64,000 nucleotides of DNA from Thunnus maccoyii (taxonomy: Eukaryota > Chordata > Actinopteri > Scombriformes > Scombridae). Where the stretch lies: positions 7,049,111-7,113,110 of the forward strand of contig NC_056552.1 of assembly GCF_910596095.1 (NCBI RefSeq). The letters are read 5' to 3'. Shown here piece after piece: positions 52,621 to 64,000 of this stretch; positions within the stretch are counted from its first letter, which is position 1, and every line of letters begins with the position of its first letter. The position numbers and the translations under genes are program-made. The notes under the pieces were generated by a model that was given only the letters and a program-made list of their open reading frames with translations, made no database searches and was not told the DNA's origin.

Positions 52621-54356
52621 CAATTCTAAGTCTGAAACTATTCTTAATGCAGCTTATTGTTTTCACTCTTTATTATTCAGCCTACTTCACTTTGTTCTTC
52701 TCGCTCTTGAGTTTTTTCATCCACTGCTCGAACATCCCTTATCCTTCAGACCCCATTCAAAACTTGGAAACTTTCACAAAACTTTGAATTTTTAAAGTTG
52801 TATTCTGTATTGTGTCACCTTTTGTACTTCTGGAGCATTTTAAGTTCAAAGTAAGGGCTTTTACAGCCGTTTTCAGATCTTATCAGTGTCTTGTGATCAG
52901 GCAGAGGGGAGAGCAAATATTTTTTTAGACCAGGAAAAAAAAATCTTAAGATATCTCACTCCCACAGTTTTAACTCCTCAAGCACTTATCAAACCTTAAA
53001 ATGTTACCACAAGCCTCCTCTCTCTAAAAATGTGAATATAGCAGTTATAGTTTTTGAGATCTAGTGCTGTCACGCTCTCATTGACTGCAATACAAACAGC
53101 AGGTGATCCCTCTTTTTTCTTACAGATTATCTCTTCCTCTAAACATTGTGTTGTGTACACATATTATACTTTTCCATTCTGCCACTAATGATGTACAAAC
53201 ATCTGGGCTACAAGGTTTTGTTTTAGGCAAATCAATTTTTCCTCAACAAAATGTGAATTTGTGCTGCATGTTTCAGTGATCCCCTGCTGGCTCTGTGGTT
53301 AAACCCTGTTAATGTCTAAAACTGCAACATTCTGGGTTCAATACCAGCTTCGGGCGGTGCTCCTCATGACATTGCACTTGTGGACAAAGTTGCTTTTTAT
53401 GTTAATCATGTACCATCATTAAATACGACTCCAGCGCCCTTTGATATTATAAGAATGTCAGAGCTGCAACCCTTATTTTCTATGCAAAGTCTAAATATCA
53501 AAATCTGACCTTGCTTACAGTTTGCTGTGTCACGTTAGGTCAGTACTCAGCATTACTCTATTACAAACATGAGGTTGTAGGTTTGATCCCACCTGCAAGC
53601 AACGTTAAGTCTTCTATTCAACTTTCAGCAATAACATGCAATCAATTTCAGCTTTCAGCAATTTCTAGTTTAGTTTTTTTTCTCGTTACAGAACTTTGTT
53701 TGAAGTTAATTGATAAATAAAAACTATTCACGGCATTATTTTTGAGCGCATCCTCACTTTAGTTTCAGTGCTTAAACATTTGCACAGTACTGTATCTGCA
53801 AAGAGCATCTCGGTCAGTATATCACCTTGGCCAACTAATCAGTCAGGCTCTACTTCAAAAATATATTAAGGTAAGTCACGCTTACACTGGTTACACTTAT
53901 GGGGTCTGACCTACAATCTTTTAAAGTTTGAAAGATAACAGTAGTTCACGTTGGCCTTGCAATTAAAGTTTATTCTCATTAGCTGGTATTCTTACTAAGG
54001 TAGATTACTATGTCTGATGAGTAAAACTCTCCTCAGCATTTATGTCTCTTTAAATTTCCCCAGGGCTCACTGGTGTCAGATTACTTTTACGTGGCTTTGA
54101 CTCTTTGCACTCCTTAATTAAGGCTGCTTGTGCTGTGGGATTTGAAATACAACTTTCAACGTGAGCAATGCTTGTGTTGTATAGTATATGATGACAATAA
54201 CAGCAGAGCTAGACTTGCACTAATGCCACAAACTCATGTGAAAATGTCACATCAATAAAATTAAGTTATGATCTGTAATCCTGATTAGCAGCTTTTTTTT
54301 GTCTAAAAGTGCTGTAAACAAACAAACAAACAAGAACAAAACATAACACACTGACA
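52621..54356. other. Intergenic, between LINE tails and plekhm1 3' end
   Basis: AT-rich, no gene recognised. Contains fragments that look like old repeats (CACGTTAGGTCAGTACTCAG). Confidence 0.45.
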
Positions 54357-55700
54357 TTTATTTTTCATGATGGCAATTTATACATTATACATAATAAATG
54401 AGATGACAATAAAAAATACAAACTAGGAAAAACAGTACTGCAGTATTCTGGACTTGCCACTTGCAAGTGATATGTTCTGAATATATCAAATAGACTTGAT
54501 AGTAAACTTTTAGTGAGTTTTCTTCTCTATAGGATTCTGCTAAATCGATCCATTATAGTATTTCAACTCTGCATCGGGGTCAAATATTCAAGAGGAGCAG
54601 AGTGGGAAAAAATGTCAGCAATGCAGGTTTGTTTGTTTAGGGGTGACTCCATGTGCAAGAGGATATTACAGCTAGAATGTCGCTGAAATATCAATTTAAC
54701 AGTCATCGCTACGTGCAAATATGCAAAACATGTTTTGACTTCAGAATCCATGTGAAATCCAATTATTTCTCCCAAGATATTAATTTCCACAAACATGATT
54801 TTGCCACACATTAATGCTTTATCAAAGTCTCCCCCACTGAGCTGACTTTGTGAGCTTAAAAAAACTTGAGTGAATATTTTAAGATTTTAAGAGAAACATT
54901 CCATTAAGTCTTCTTCATGGCCGATTTTTTAGCTTTACATTAAATCTTATGCAGCAACGTAATTTCATCCTATACTTTAAAAAACAAAACAAAACTAAAC
55001 AGAACAGCCTTTGCAATGCTTTTTGGCCCTGTATTAGTGACACACCAAGAAGAAAATAGTGTAAAGCTTAAAATTAAAAAAGGCACAATCAAAATCTGTT
55101 AATTAGGACATTTCAAGTGCTGTTTTCATTACTTTTTTTGCAAGTACAGTACCAAACCTCACTGTTGTATATTATGTTTCAATATGTGACTGTGTTTGTA
55201 CATACGAGACAAATGCAAAATTTACTGTAGAGCATTTCTGGTAAACATGATAGAACATTGCAGTTGACACAATGAGACAAACAAAAAGTAAAAACCCAAA
55301 AATGTAAAATTGTTGGATAAGATTCTTGGCAGCAACCATCACCGTTATCCAGTCCTTCTTTTGATGCCGTGGCGTAGCTGAATGCGAATTCAGAGAGGTA
55401 TTAAAGTCACTGGTCAGTAACAGTTGGCTGCATTATTTCAGCATCGTGTCAATAAATGAGGCACAATATGCCTCTATGTTAGTGCAAGAGAGTCTAGCTA
55501 CTGTAACACTCGGGCCCTTCTTCTTCAGCTTTTGTCAATCAGGGCAGGCGAATCGCACTCATAATTGCACTTGAGGTTACTTCATGTAAAAGCTAGATTT
55601 AATTGTCGTTTTCTTTCATTTTCCTTCCCATAAGTGGTCTTCTAGCTTCCTCGGAAAGTTGGCCTATGTGGTCATGTAGCATGCGCCCTGCTGGCTATGC
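54357..55700 (-). other. plekhm1: plekhm1 3' UTR (probable)
   Basis: AT-rich sequence with no ORF after the plekhm1 stop. An AATAAA on - at 54362-54357 could end the transcript after about 1.3 kb; the exact end is uncertain. Confidence 0.45.
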
Positions 55701-58700
55701 TCAGTCCTGCAGATCCCTCTCCAGATATTTCCTCATCCGCAGGCAGCGTGGACAGGAGTGCTCAGGAGCCTTGCAGGCCAGATGAAACACAGCTTTACAA
55801 TCTTTACACCTGGATAACAGAAAACAAAAAAACAAAAAAAACACGAGTGTTTCAAGAAAAATGAAAAAAACTTAACGTGAAGACATTTCAGAAACAACTA
55901 CAAATATGTCCTTTAGACATTTTTGATAAACATTCTTAATCTATCCAGTTTATTTCTACTTTATTTAGGTAAAAAAAGAGTAAATTTTTAATAAAGACCA
56001 AATGGGAGCTGTAATAATCAAAATTTAAATTTCTAGTACCAAGCCCTATATGTAAGGTCAAAATATAACTGTAGTATACAAAAACAATGTAAAACTTGAC
56101 CGATATGGCAACAGAACTGAACATGTGTCCATAAACATGTTTGCTTATGATCTCTGAGGCTTTTTTTTTTGCCATTTATTTACACTTGACGTCAGTGGGA
56201 GGTGCATAAAATTAAACAAGAAAAACTGGAAATAGTGGTGATGAAACTTGCAAGCTAGAAAAACTGACAGACAAAAGCGATGAGCAGAAGGAAAGAAGCA
56301 GATTGTTTACAAGGCAACACAAACGGTAGCGACATTTTAGACCAATCACAGAGGGTCAAACAGTTGGAGCTGGTGTGAGAGGAAAAAAAAATTCAAACTG
56401 TTCGGCCACATTTTGGAGCCTAAAGCTTTTCTTTTTTTTTTTTTTTTTTACATCAAACAGGAATGAAGCGGTAAGAAAACATGAAGAGAGATGGCCCAGG
56501 ATAGCGTACCTGGTGGTGCTGTCAAACTGGAAAGGGAAGATAATGTCATCAGCGTGGCATATCTGGCAAATGAAGCCACGCTGCGTGCACAGATCACAGT
56601 GGAACACGTGGTTGGAGGCATACTGCAAAAAAGTGTTCAGGTAGGTTGCATATTCACCCTCTGCTATCTGGAAAAAAAAACAAAAACAAAGACATATGAA
56701 GTTTTCAGGTGGAAGATAATTGATGCAATAACTTATATCATGATTGACTGAGCAGTATACTTGTCGTAGGTCCATGACACTGTACAGATGGCTCGACTCC
56801 AACAGGTATGTTCGCTGCTGCATTCTGGAAGATAATTTAAAAAAAATATGTCTATAAAACTGTAGAAGTAAATATAGTAAAATGTAAAACACACAAGAGT
56901 ATACACACCTGGCCTGGAGATTCTTGCAGGCTCCGCTGCGGCAGGTGAGCAGGTAGTCGCCCAGCAGACGTAGCCTCTGCCGCAGGCTGTGGGCCTGAGA
57001 CATGGACTCAGAGTGCTTCACCAACTCAGGGTTCAACTGCTCCAGGTTCAGCAAAGGCTCCTGCTCTACCTGAGCCAGCAGCCACAGGGCCTTCTTAGAC
57101 ACCTGGACACGCACACACAAGGTCAGAACATGTAACTTCTGGTTTTTGGATTAGTGAGAGGTTGAGTGTCACTGAAAAAAACCTTTAACAAACCTCAAAA
57201 CTGGTCTCATCTTGTATGTTTAACTTTCATGATTCAGTCAATTTGAGAGTGAAAACTATCTTCAATGTGAAATCAGTTGACCTTATATATTCTACACAAA
57301 GCCCTCGGTGCCACCGACTGAGTTATCTCTAAAAAATCTGACAATAACATCAGTACCTGAACATACAAAGTTAAAAAGTGATTTGTTTGTATATGTGATG
57401 GACCCACCTCTCGTTGTTTGAGGTCCCAGTTGTGCACCATGCGTGAAGGTATGATGGTAATGTCACCATGGTGACAGGAGTCACAGTAGTACTGGCCTGA
57501 AAACTCGCATAACCTGGCTCTGCCCCGGGACGGGCCGATCTGCTGAGGACAGCCTGCATATGACACACACGGTAAACAAATCTCAGACATTTACTCATAT
57601 AAACAAACAACAACACACATACTCCTAACACCTGGCATTAACATCCGTCTCGGGTGATCCGATCACAAGTGGACAGCTCTAAATACAGGTGTAAACGCAC
57701 CCAAGACGCATTGAGGACGGATTGAGATCTGATCACTCACCTCACATTCGGAGGTGGTCTGGGTCGCATGTGGCCACATTCTTTTAGTAGTGTAAACGCA
57801 ATGCATCCTGGGCCGCATTGAAGGACCGCCTACTCAACCGACGTCCTCTATTTTCCGGCAGACTAGACATCAACTTGTTTGATAACAGGATAAACAAACT
57901 ATTTTGTTTTTCATGCAAATTAAAAACATAATCGACCTCTTTAATTGAGATTAGATCCTGACCGATCCTGTCGGTGTGTCAGAGATTTAAATAATCAATG
58001 AAATTATGCTGCTGTGTCTTGTGCGTAAATACGCGCAGTGTCTCTGAATGGAGAGATGCAGCTCGGTCCTCCCGCCGGTTAATAACGAACAAATTTGGTC
58101 TTTGAAAACGGAAATGATGTCCATGTTTATTTGCATATAGAGCGGGGAAGTGAGATCCGATCACAAGTGGTCACTCAGGACGCATGTGGAGACGCATGTT
58201 AATACCAGGTGTAAACAGGGCCAAAGACTAGATACTCCAACATGGAGTTTTAAGTCATGACTAGAGTTGAAATGATTAGTTGATAAATAGAAAATCTGTC
58301 AGAAACTATTATGAAAATCACTTCAGTCATTTTTAAGCAGAGATGCCAAACTTTCTCTGGTCCCAGCTTCTCCAGCATGTTTTTTTGCTGCTTTTCTGTT
58401 GAAAGCTGAATATCTTTGGGCTTTGGATTTTTGGTCAGACAAAAATAAATATATAAAAGATGTCACCTTGGACGTAATCACGCAGATTCATTAGTGATGG
58501 AAAATAATCTTTAGTCTCAGCCCTCGTCTTGACAGTCAGACTCAGATGAATAACTACAGCACTGTGATTAGAGTCACATCACTATGAGAATTGTGAATTC
58601 CTATGAGAACAAGAATGTGTCCCTGTATCAAAACAGACATTCATCAAAGACTTTGCTAACTCATACTGCAAATCGCAAGGAAAATGAAAAGAAACTGAGG

Positions 58701-61700
58701 AGAAAAAAAAAAAAATGGATGAGATGGTGAATGGAGAGAGATGAGGGCAACACAGACTATAAACTCTGCAGAGAGCTGGAGGAGAGAGAGGTGGACTTGA
58801 ACTGAGCTGCAGCTCTGTACTACAACCTGACGGAGTGGATATTAAAATAACATCTACTCTCTCTTTCACAGCACATCTCACTAGTTTGCCGTTTGCTCTA
58901 CGTTTCCCTTCTTATCTCTCCCGTTCGTGCACGTGACGTTCACGGTCCTGATTTCAGACGTAAATATCCAACATGTTTAAAATAATCTTAATGAGAGATA
59001 TAATCATATTTAGAATCAGGGTCATTATTTCTAATTAGTTTATGATTTGGAGTAAGAAAACTCAATATTACCTGCACATTTGAAGTTCTGGGTGTCCAGC
59101 CCCTTCTCTGAGGGCACAGTGCACAGGTGAGCTAGAAGTGTTCCATCTTCTTTCAGTCTGTGCTGAACCAGTCTGTGGAGATTCCCCGTCGTCCCCAGAC
59201 GTGCTACAGCCGTCTCCTCAGAGCCCCCGTCCTCTCCGCTCTCCAGGTACGAGTCCAGAGCCCCACGGATCAGACTCCTCCAAGAGCGTGCCTCCTCCGG
59301 GTTCTCGGCCCTGAGTCTGAGCGTCTCCTTGACGGTGAGGAGTTTAAAAAAGGCCGGTCCCCCGACAGAGACGTCAGGAACCACGTCACGGATTTCCTCT
59401 ATGGGGTGAGTTAGCCGCAGCAACTTTCTTCCCTCTTGTATCCGAAAGCCTTTCAAAGCCTCCAAGGAGAGGGAGAAGACGAGAGGTACCCATGTCCGAG
59501 CCTCGGGATCTGTAGATAAGTACAAAACAGCTTCTTTGATGGCGTCCGTTTCCAAATCAGTAGTCCGAGTCCAGTTGAATTCATGTTGAGGAGGCGGCGT
59601 CTCCCGCCCTCCGCATGTCCCCATGTCAGAGGATAATAAGCCTCGCTCGGGGCTAGAGGGGGCGGAGGACGGGGATGAAACTGTGCGTTCATCCACTCCG
59701 TTCTCACTGGAGGGTTGCAGCACCTCCCACTGCTCATCAACGCGGGACGCTGGCCGGCACTTGTTGACGGCCTCTACTATCCGGTCCACCCAGTCCTCCG
59801 CTTCGTCACGATTGGCCGCCCGGAGGTGCAGCCGCTTCCCGGGAAAGGCCAACTCGAAGCGACCTTCGGGTGAGGTGATGCGCGCGTCCTCGCATCGCAC
59901 CAGGTAGCAGTTGTCACAACACGTCCGCTCTTCTGCGTTGAGATAAAGGCGGAACTCGAAGGGCGACAGCTCGCAGTAATTGTCGCGCCACAATCCCATC
60001 GCACCACGCCGCTCTAGGTGGCCGAGCTTCAGCAAGCCTCGGAACGGGTTGGACAGCCCTGATGGACAGACAGAAAAGAGTCAACATAAGTTATTTCACA
60101 TGAACTTTGGTGTATTTTTATTTTGTGGAGGCTAGTAAACAATTTATTTTACTAATTTCATTTTGTCAAAATTGCTTGACAACTGACAACAACGTCTAAA
60201 GCCACAAAATGAACACGGTAATCAAAAGAATTGATATTTAAAGGAAACCGCAGTGGAAAGTACTAAAATAAAGGCCAAAATTAACTATTTTCTTCTAAAT
60301 AAGCTTTTATGGCATTACTGTGACGTAAACATTCAGATTTTGTTCTCTCTTTGACTGCAAAACAACTTTTAGGGAACTGTGGAGACGCCACAGCAGAGGG
60401 TTGAGATGAGCGATAGAAATAATTCAATTCAATTATTACTGACATAAAACATAAGTACCTTAAGCAGCAGTAGTTGTTTACATGATTCAGTATTCTTATA
60501 AATATTGTGCATTCCCTTGTTGACTCAACAGATGATTAAATGAATGGGTGACCAGTGAAAAGGTGGAGCTATAAAATCTGTTGATCTCATGGAGGTGGAT
60601 TACAACAAATGCTCCACAGTCCAAGTATTTCCCCGTAATTACCAAAGATTCTTATTACGTTTCTTCTTATCTCCCTTCTCTCAACGTCACAGTGGATTCC
60701 ACACATTTCATTTCTAACCCTCAATAAAGCTGAGGTCTGAATTGTCCTGTGACGTCTTGCAAGAGATGACGTTTTATTGCATTCAAGTGCAATCTGGCCA
60801 CACCTCAATAAATGTTGCAACAGTAGGTGTTTTCTCTAATGACAGCTGAGGGAAAGCACCTGCTGTGACATCACTGTTTACCAGTGCTGCAGCAGTTTTC
60901 TGCCCTGTTACCTTTCAGCCAGGTGTGTTCACATTAACAAGGTACCTTGTGGAGTTTTTTACCTCTAGTAGCACTCATTCCTGTGTGCACAGGCACACGG
61001 GTGACTCAATACACATTCATGCTAATGGTTTCACACTGTTCAGCTGATCTACAGGTGGCAGTAACGCACCAGGAAATGCAGCAGTGCTCCAGCAAAGACG
61101 AGGCGGGAGAAGCCTGCCAACAAGTTAACAATGATGTAAACTAAAATTGGCTTTGCAAATGTTTTATGAGGTAGGAAATGCATTCAACATCAGGGATGCA
61201 AACAATGTGTTTTGGTGAGCTACAATGAATGTAAATACACAATAAATGGTTTAATGCATCATTTTCAACATATGGAATCCAAAGTTTTTATGTGAATGCT
61301 TTCATTACACTTGCTTTTAAAAGGATATGGCTGACAATTTTCTATATGTATATATATATATTAATTGTCAACAAATCTCATGTGCAGAGCCAAACCGACA
61401 ATGAATTCATCTACTTTCAAGTATTGTGTGTGTATCCAAAGCCTGATATATCTTATTCCTCTATGCCCTAGACTGTGAAAAACTATTAAAAATCTGTTAA
61501 TAACATTATGAATTCCTTCATTATGAAGATTTATGGGCACATTAGTTTGTTTAGAAACGGCTCCAAACACTAATAACCGTGATCACATTTTCAGTCTCTG
61601 GAGAGAAATTCCTCATACGGCTGACGCCACCAACATTCTGTTTACAGAGCTTTGCTAACTTGTTGTGCTACATATCACAACCTCTGGACTTTGTACTACA

Positions 61701-64000
61701 TTGTACATTGTAAGAAACTTTAGTACAAAGTCCAGAGGTTGTGATATGTAGCACAACAAGCTAGCGAAGCTCTGTAAAGGGAACCTCGCTTTCAAATGTA
61801 TGCTCAGTGGCTTCTGCTTTACACAGAACTGCTCTCTGAAGACTGAAAACGTGATCACTGTTATTAGTCTTTTGAGTTGTTTCTAAACAAACTTCACTAC
61901 CATATCCAAGGAATAAGCTATATCACACTTTGGATACATGCGCAATACTTTTAAGTAGATCAGTTCATTGTTGGTTTGGCTCTGTACCTGAGATCTGTTA
62001 ACAATAAGAAAAATATAGAAAATCGGCAGCCATATCCTTTAAGGTTTTAAGAGCATTGCTTATCTTCATACTGTAAATATTTCTTTTTTTGGATAGTAAC
62101 TCATGGGTGACACAGATCAATCTGGGAGTGTTTCTGTGATGTGGACATAATGATGATAAGAGAACAAAGAAATCATTTAATCTCTGTACTTATCTAACAT
62201 TCAGTTTTACGATCAAAACATGGAGATATTGTAGAATACCTATTTGTCTGCGATGGATGACGCTGGGAGGTGACTGGGTGAGCTCGGGTTCGGGAGCAGG
62301 GGGAGGCAACTCATCATGGTCGGACACCTCCTCCAGATGTGGCTTGTAGATGTCATCTTCAGAGATCCAGGAATGAGAATGCTGCAATGTAAACAACAGA
62401 GGTTGCTTTATCTTAGCACAAAAGGGAAATATGAAGGAAATAAAAATCACCTGCTGCTTTCATTACTGTTCCAACACAAGCTCTAAATCAATGAGTAGAG
62501 CATCATGTGTCTTTGGGGTTGGTAGCGTGGATTTCTTTCTCTGTGAAGGGTCATGGAGTATAAATGTTACCACACATTATTCACTGTCTCACAAATTCAA
62601 GCTGACTGGCCATCATATCGCAACCACAGAAGTTCTATATTTGAGGAAAGTCTGACATTTCCTGGAGCCATCCCTGCTTGGTAATCACGTGTACAGTAAC
62701 CACACAATAAGTGTTTTCATTATTGCACTAAGCTAACACTGTACTTTATTTTAACCACAACATCCTACTGCACTATTACTCACAAGGAACAGCATGACCA
62801 CTGATGCAGCTAAAATGTTAGTGAACATTCATGATCATGATCCTCTCACACGTCACATACTGTCTGACGAGAAGTTGGGGGACACGTCAATAAAACCAGG
62901 CTAAAGCAGACAAGGCTAGACAAGAAGCCACACAAGGATACCGTTGTTGCAATATTTTGAAATAGCACAATTTATCAAGCTGGGAAAACCTGGTTGAATA
63001 CAGTGGACTGTGTCTTGTTTTCAAGGTATTACACAATATGGCTCCTCCATCACTCCGTACTTACATCACATTTAAAACAAGCCGAACTACTAGAGCAAAA
63101 ACTAGAGGAGACAAAACATAAGAAAACTGTGCCAACTTCCATTCAATCTCCATAACATTAAGAACCTGGTTCTTTAGAAATCAAACTGGTCAATCTTACT
63201 CGTCATTATTATGCTTAGTGTAAGAGCTGCTCTTGTTTATCATAGACTCTGTGCTTAATATCCACACTTCACCAATCCTGACATTGTGTTGTCATCCTAC
63301 TTATTGATTTGTTGATTGCTGTCATGTTAGTGTTGATTTTGTGCTATCTTTCTTGTCTCTATGTAGTGCAGGCTCTCTGTGTATCTGCATATATTCTCAT
63401 CGCTTTTGTTGTTGACTGTATTTTCAGTGCTTTTATTTGTAACATCTGTGCTTCCGACTTTTTGCCTGCCCAGGGACTACAGATGAAAATTAACCCTTTC
63501 TGGCATATTTTTTAGAAATGTTATAAATATGCACTGTCCTTGTCAAATAAAGTAATAAAATAAAAAGACAGAGACACATTTGTTCTGATACAGTATGACT
63601 AATGTGACAACTCGTCAGAAGCACAATTTTGTCATTTGATAAAGCTCGTCTTCATTTTCCACCCTGACAAGGCTCCAACTTTAAGAGCGAGACATACTAT
63701 TTGTCACTTCCTCTGTGAGATTATAGTCATTCATGAGAAAATACTGCATTTCCCCTGTCTGTGAATTCCTCATCCCCTATTACGGCTTTAGGACTTCTGT
63801 CTTGACGTGTACTGAGGAAGCAACATGGTGAAACTAAACTTTGATAAACTGATATGAGAGCGTGTTAATTGTTAAGTGATTACAACGATAGGCCTGTGGT
63901 TTCGCACCACCGAAAGTTATTCGTCTGCAAATACACTTACTGATAGTGAATCGGAGGACAGTTTCCTGCTCAGAACGCTGGTAGAGCGACGTGTGACTGG
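55701..64000 (-). CDS. plekhm1: PLEKHM1, pleckstrin homology and RUN domain family M1 (3' part)
   Basis: Coding exons in the window, 5' to 3' on -: 64000-63941 (cut by the window edge), 62381-62240, 60058-59072, 57553-57408, 57102-56909, 56824-56761, 56667-56510 and 55809-55701 (TGA). They splice in frame to about 619 aa, the C-terminal half of a protein that is 1056 aa in human. The 987-bp exon codes PH domain 1 (GLLKLGHLERRGAMGLW onward), then an LC3-interacting motif WEVL after acidic residues, then PH domain 2 (WVPLVFSLSLEALKGFRI). Later exons code the C-terminal Rubicon-homology zinc region with CxxC pairs (FKCAGC, YYCDSC, HCDLC, ICQIC, CKDCKAVFHLAC, CPRC). Known role: late-endosome/lysosome adaptor linking RAB7, LC3/GABARAP and HOPS in autophagosome-lysosome fusion. 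The RUN domain is off the window. PLEKHM3 was considered but lacks the LIR and fits less well. Confidence 0.93.
57623..58226. mobile_element. MITE family A, copy 2 (plekhm1 intron)
   Basis: Left end ACACCTGGCATTAACATCCG; right end reversed GGCCCTGTTTACACCTGGTA. The shared core ATCCGATCACAAGTGGACAG also occurs in the 5.5-kb copy. No ORF. Confidence 0.8.
58260..58460. repeat. Dispersed repeat family B, opposite orientation
   Basis: GTTGAAATGATTAGTTGATA at the left and GAATATCTTTGGGCTTTGG at the right, the reverse of the other copies. Confidence 0.6.
60059..61317. other. plekhm1 intron, 5' of the PH exon
   Basis: No exon or RNA gene recognised between the 987-bp exon and the foldback element. 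Confidence 0.5.
61318..62044. mobile_element. Long palindromic foldback element in plekhm1 intron
   Basis: AAAGGATATGGCTGACAATT on the left recurs reversed at the right end (CATATCCTTTAAGG). Arms of about 350 bp mirror each other across the whole length, with a small loop near 61698-61714. The inner arms are nearly perfect: TTGTGCTACATATCACAACC at about 61660 has its exact reverse complement at about 61735-61760. Confidence 0.85.
62985..63560 (+). mobile_element. LINE 3' tail in plekhm1 intron
   Basis: Frames read LVFKVLHNMAPPSL-like residues near 63020 and RTTRAKTRGDKT. The segment ends with CAGGGACTACAGATGAAAAT and CTGTCCTTGTCAAATAAAG, a recalled 3' end of fish non-LTR elements. Degraded. 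Confidence 0.6.

Noticed and set aside
56356-57120. 254-aa continuous minus-strand ORF
   Set aside because: It reads through introns between three plekhm1 exons; the poly-K stretch and hydrophobic inserts are intron sequence.
59160-59907. Plus-strand ORFs opposite the plekhm1 PH exon
   Set aside because: Antisense shadows of a GC-rich 987-bp coding exon.

Overview
This is nuclear DNA of a ray-finned (teleost) fish. The genes are split into short exons with GT-AG introns, the DNA is AT-rich, and there are many CA/GT microsatellites. The dispersed elements (Tc1-like remnants, hAT-type non-autonomous elements, MITEs, L1/L2-like LINE tails) are of kinds familiar from fish. No bacterial, viral or organellar genes were seen. 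The species cannot be named from the sequence; a percomorph-like fish is a guess. || Layout. 1-3.9 kb is non-coding with degraded repeats. plxdc1 (plexin domain containing 1) runs on + from 4.2 to 22.8 kb: 13 coding exons, 484 aa, and a 10.4-kb first intron full of transposon debris. A single tRNA-Cys(GCA) lies on - at 26.2 kb. lasp1 (LIM and SH3 protein 1) runs on + from 27.5 to 40.2 kb: 8 coding exons, 265 aa if every exon is used, including a tandem duplicated nebulin-repeat exon. A KLHDC1/KLHDC2-family kelch gene runs on - from 50.8 to 41.1 kb (13 exons, 405 aa), tail-to-tail with lasp1. 51-54.3 kb is intergenic with LINE tails and a small hAT element. The 3' part of plekhm1 runs on - from 64.0 to 55.7 kb; its 5' part, including the RUN domain, is beyond the window. 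plxdc1, lasp1 and plekhm1 have human orthologues on chromosome 17q, so the block looks like conserved synteny. || The four proteins do not form one pathway. PLXDC1 is a single-pass cell-surface receptor, LASP1 an actin/focal-adhesion adaptor, the kelch protein a probable substrate receptor of a cullin-RING ubiquitin ligase, and PLEKHM1 a RAB7/LC3/HOPS adaptor for lysosome fusion. || Points most worth a second look: (1) the near-identical lasp1 nebulin exons 4 and 5, with oppositely oriented repeats around exon 4; (2) the kelch protein, which keeps the BC-box and cullin-box-like tail of a ubiquitin-ligase receptor but lacks the paired arginines that KLHDC2 and KLHDC1 have in their C-end degron pocket; (3) a long palindromic foldback element in plekhm1 intronic DNA; (4) a three-layer transposon nest in plxdc1 intron 1. 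Exon boundaries were placed by hand from splice sites, reading frame and recalled family sequences; no alignment or transcript data were available.
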